From assembly GCA_016839905.1 (NCBI GenBank), contig JAEOTJ010000248.1:1-14279 (forward strand): 14,279 bases of DNA, given 5' to 3'. The translations under genes and the position numbers were made by a program. The DNA is from Promethearchaeota archaeon. GTDB taxonomy: Archaea; Asgardarchaeota; Lokiarchaeia; Sigynarchaeales; SOKP01. The notes under the pieces are model-generated. The model had not been told where the DNA came from. It saw only the letters and a list, made by a program, of their open reading frames with translations, and did not search any database. Positions 13,392-14,279 of this stretch are shown here, piece after piece (the stretch's first letter is position 1; each line of letters opens with the position of its first letter).

Positions 13392-13408
13392 AGAGACCAA
13401 TATTTATG
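13392..13408 (-). promoter_or_regulatory. 17-base element shared with the ATPase upstream region (copy B)
   Basis: Sixteen of seventeen bases match copy A at 10994-11010. This copy is about 65 bases before the first permease ATG. A regulator binding both sites would control the permeases and the ATPase together; alternatively it marks an old duplication of the operon front. Confidence 0.4.
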
Positions 13409-13452
13409 AATTGAATAATTGGAGATTAGAGCTTGTTGGTCATAAAATTATC

Positions 13453-13563
13453 CTATTTTTTGTGAGTGTGAATATAAGAGAATTTACGACTTCTAAAAGA
13501 ACAAATTGAATTAACTATAGGTATTGATACAACCCCAAACACAATTAAAATAGAATAACCGTT
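13453..13563 (-). pseudogene. Possible relic of a surface-protein membrane tail
   Basis: A minus-strand frame without a start reads NGYSILIVFGVVSIPIVNSI, then CSFRSRKFSYIHTHKK and a stop. A GYS/GYN motif followed by a hydrophobic helix and a basic end is how the surface protein in this window ends (PGYNIIIPILLIS then KLRKKR). This may be the last piece of a decayed gene of that type. The evidence is one short segment, so chance is a real alternative. The rest of 13327-13679 shows only promoter-like AT-rich sequence. Confidence 0.3.
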
Positions 13564-13631
13564 TTTTTTTAATATTTATTTGCTAATTTAGGTTTTTTTA
13601 AAAGTATTTATTAAAAATAATTCTAAATATA

Positions 13632-13643
13632 TTATAATTAAAA
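13632..13643 (+). promoter_or_regulatory. Promoter of the three-helix membrane protein gene
   Basis: TTATAATTAAAA, identical to the element before the flavodoxin gene, lies 37-48 bases before the ATG at 13680. Confidence 0.5.
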
Positions 13644-13679
13644 TTTAAATAAGTTCTATTTGAATATGATGTGTTAAAT

Positions 13680-13970
13680 ATGGATAAAACCCCCTTTGCG
13701 ACCTTATTCATAGGGATGGCAGCAAGTCTCTATATGGCAGCAATTGCTTTAACAGCAACAGCTTCTGGAGAGTCTGCTTATACAGCACTCACTATTTTAA
13801 CCATTAATTTCTATGTAGTTATCGTGGCTGCAGTTTTTACAATTATAGGAGCACTTTTAGGATTAATGAGTATAAAAGCAGACTCTTCAGCGAAAGTACC
13901 AGTAGCAATCTCATTTTTTATTATGCTTATATTTGCGGTTGGTTATGGAATAGTTAGCGCTGTATTATAA
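13680..13970 (+). CDS. Small three-helix membrane protein, unknown function
   Basis: 96 residues from the ATG at 13680. A GTG three codons earlier is also in frame, but an ATG is the more usual start and the shared TATA element lies 37-48 bases before it. Three hydrophobic helices at about 7-27, 38-62 and 73-95 are rich in Ala, Ile and small residues. A short polar loop (TASGESAYTA) separates the first two and a lysine-containing loop (SIKADSSAKVP) the last two. There are no charged residues inside the helices and no catalytic motif. The pattern fits a small integral subunit or a stress/membrane-associated protein, but I recognise no family. It is transcribed divergently from the ABC permease operon, and a trpG-like relic lies 30 bases after its stop. 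Confidence 0.75.
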   Translation: MDKTPFATLFIGMAASLYMAAIALTATASGESAYTALTILTINFYVVIVAAVFTIIGALLGLMSIKADSSAKVPVAISFFIMLIFAVGYGIVSAVL

Positions 13971-14000
13971 TACAATTCTTCTTCTTCTTTTTTTTCCTCT

Positions 14001-14084
14001 ATTGAAGGTGTTTAGTTCCATCCAGAATCAATAAAAATGAAATGAAATAGAATGGCTATTTTAAATAACTTCTTAACGCTATAA
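14001..14084 (+). pseudogene. Relic 6 of the TrpG-type gene (3' end, stop codon kept)
   Basis: One + frame reads IEGV, stop, FHPESIKMK, stop, NRMAILNNFLTL and TAA (14082-14084). Repairing the two stops gives IEGVQFHPESIKMKPH-GMAILNNFLTL, a standard TrpG/PabA C-terminus. The Gln codon before FHP has become TAG, the same position that is TAA in relic 1, and catalytic His and Glu are still readable. The relic sits between the three-helix protein gene and the promoter of the last gene. Confidence 0.8.
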
Positions 14085-14144
14085 TATCATAGGGAAATTC
14101 TTTCTATTTATTTTAAATTGAATTTTTACATTTAACAAATATTC

Positions 14145-14155
14145 TTATAATTAAA
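14145..14155 (+). promoter_or_regulatory. Promoter of the CxxC protein gene
   Basis: TTATAATTAAA lies 38-48 bases before the ATG at 14193, the third copy of this element in the window. Confidence 0.5.
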
Positions 14156-14192
14156 TTTAAAAAATCCTAATTGATTATAGATATTGAAAAAT

Positions 14193-14279
14193 ATGAGTTT
14201 AAAAGAAGAGAAAATATTAGTGAAAATAATATGTCCTCATTGCCAGTTAAATTTTAAAAAGAATGTAGAATATCATAAA
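14193..14279 (+). CDS. Start of a CxxC (zinc-binding?) protein, cut by the window edge
   Basis: 29 residues from ATG 14193 to the end of the window, still open: MSLKEEKILVKIICPHCQLN, then FKKNVEYHK. The CPHC pair followed by short strands suggests a zinc ribbon of the kind found in transcription-related or small regulatory archaeal proteins, but the partner cysteines lie beyond the edge. The frame has its own TATA-like element upstream, which supports it as a real gene. Confidence 0.6.
   Translation, partial: MSLKEEKILVKIICPHCQLNFKKNVEYHK

Noticed and set aside
160..14084. CRISPR array or REP-type repeat family as the explanation of the recurring gap sequence
   Set aside because: Copies are irregularly spaced by kilobases, vary in length and read as one protein family with codon-phase changes, so they are gene relics and not a repeat-spacer array.
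1..14279. tRNA, rRNA or tandem-spacer structures
   Set aside because: Scanning for G/C-rich stem-loop clusters and conserved TTC-A-type loops in this AT-rich window gave no convincing RNA gene; the only G/C-containing perfect hairpin (5799-5823) is too short.

Overview
The window looks like an AT-rich archaeal chromosome segment, most probably from an Asgard (Lokiarchaeia-like) archaeon. The evidence is: a longin/roadblock-like protein of the type common in Asgard genomes; LysW/LysX/LysZ carrier-protein amino-acid genes; surface proteins with a PGYN-type membrane tail; TATA-like boxes about 25-45 bases before many start codons, implying leaderless or short-leader mRNAs; and oligo-T tracts after stop codons. 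The taxonomic call is an inference.

Layout. 1-121: 3' end of an unidentified + strand gene. 507-2552: a secreted surface protein (signal peptide, two related beta domains, two Ig-like repeats, Asp run, C-terminal membrane anchor) cut by one in-frame TAA at 1821-1823. 2977-3753 (-): longin-like domain fused to four membrane helices. 4340-5365 (-): branched-chain aminotransferase. 5526-5627 (-): possible 33-residue ORF. 5874-6764 (-): haloalkane dehalogenase-like hydrolase. 6994-9369 (-): lysX, lysZ, lysW. 9581-10126 (+): HemG-like flavodoxin. 10183-13326 (-): two MacB/FtsX-type permeases followed by their ATPase. 13680-13970 (+): three-helix membrane protein. 14193-end (+): start of a CxxC protein.

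The most unusual content is in the gaps. Seven intergenic stretches, all on the + strand, read as decayed pieces of one glutamine amidotransferase (TrpG/PabA-type) gene, recognisable by the C-terminal motif QFHPESIKMKP(H/Y)GM followed by ILKNFLEL. They carry stops, frameshifts and deletions. Two are followed by the start of a methyltransferase gene and form a direct repeat of about 174 bp around the longin/membrane gene. I know of no described system that explains this. Local amplification and decay of a trpG-methyltransferase unit, or repeated use of the trpG 3' end as an insertion site, are the two explanations I consider most reasonable.

How the genes work together: LysX, LysZ and LysW should form the first steps of lysine or ornithine/arginine synthesis on a carrier protein, but lysY, lysJ and lysK are not here and LysX carries a large insertion. 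The two permeases and the ATPase form one ABC transporter. The aminotransferase, hydrolase and flavodoxin appear to be separate units.
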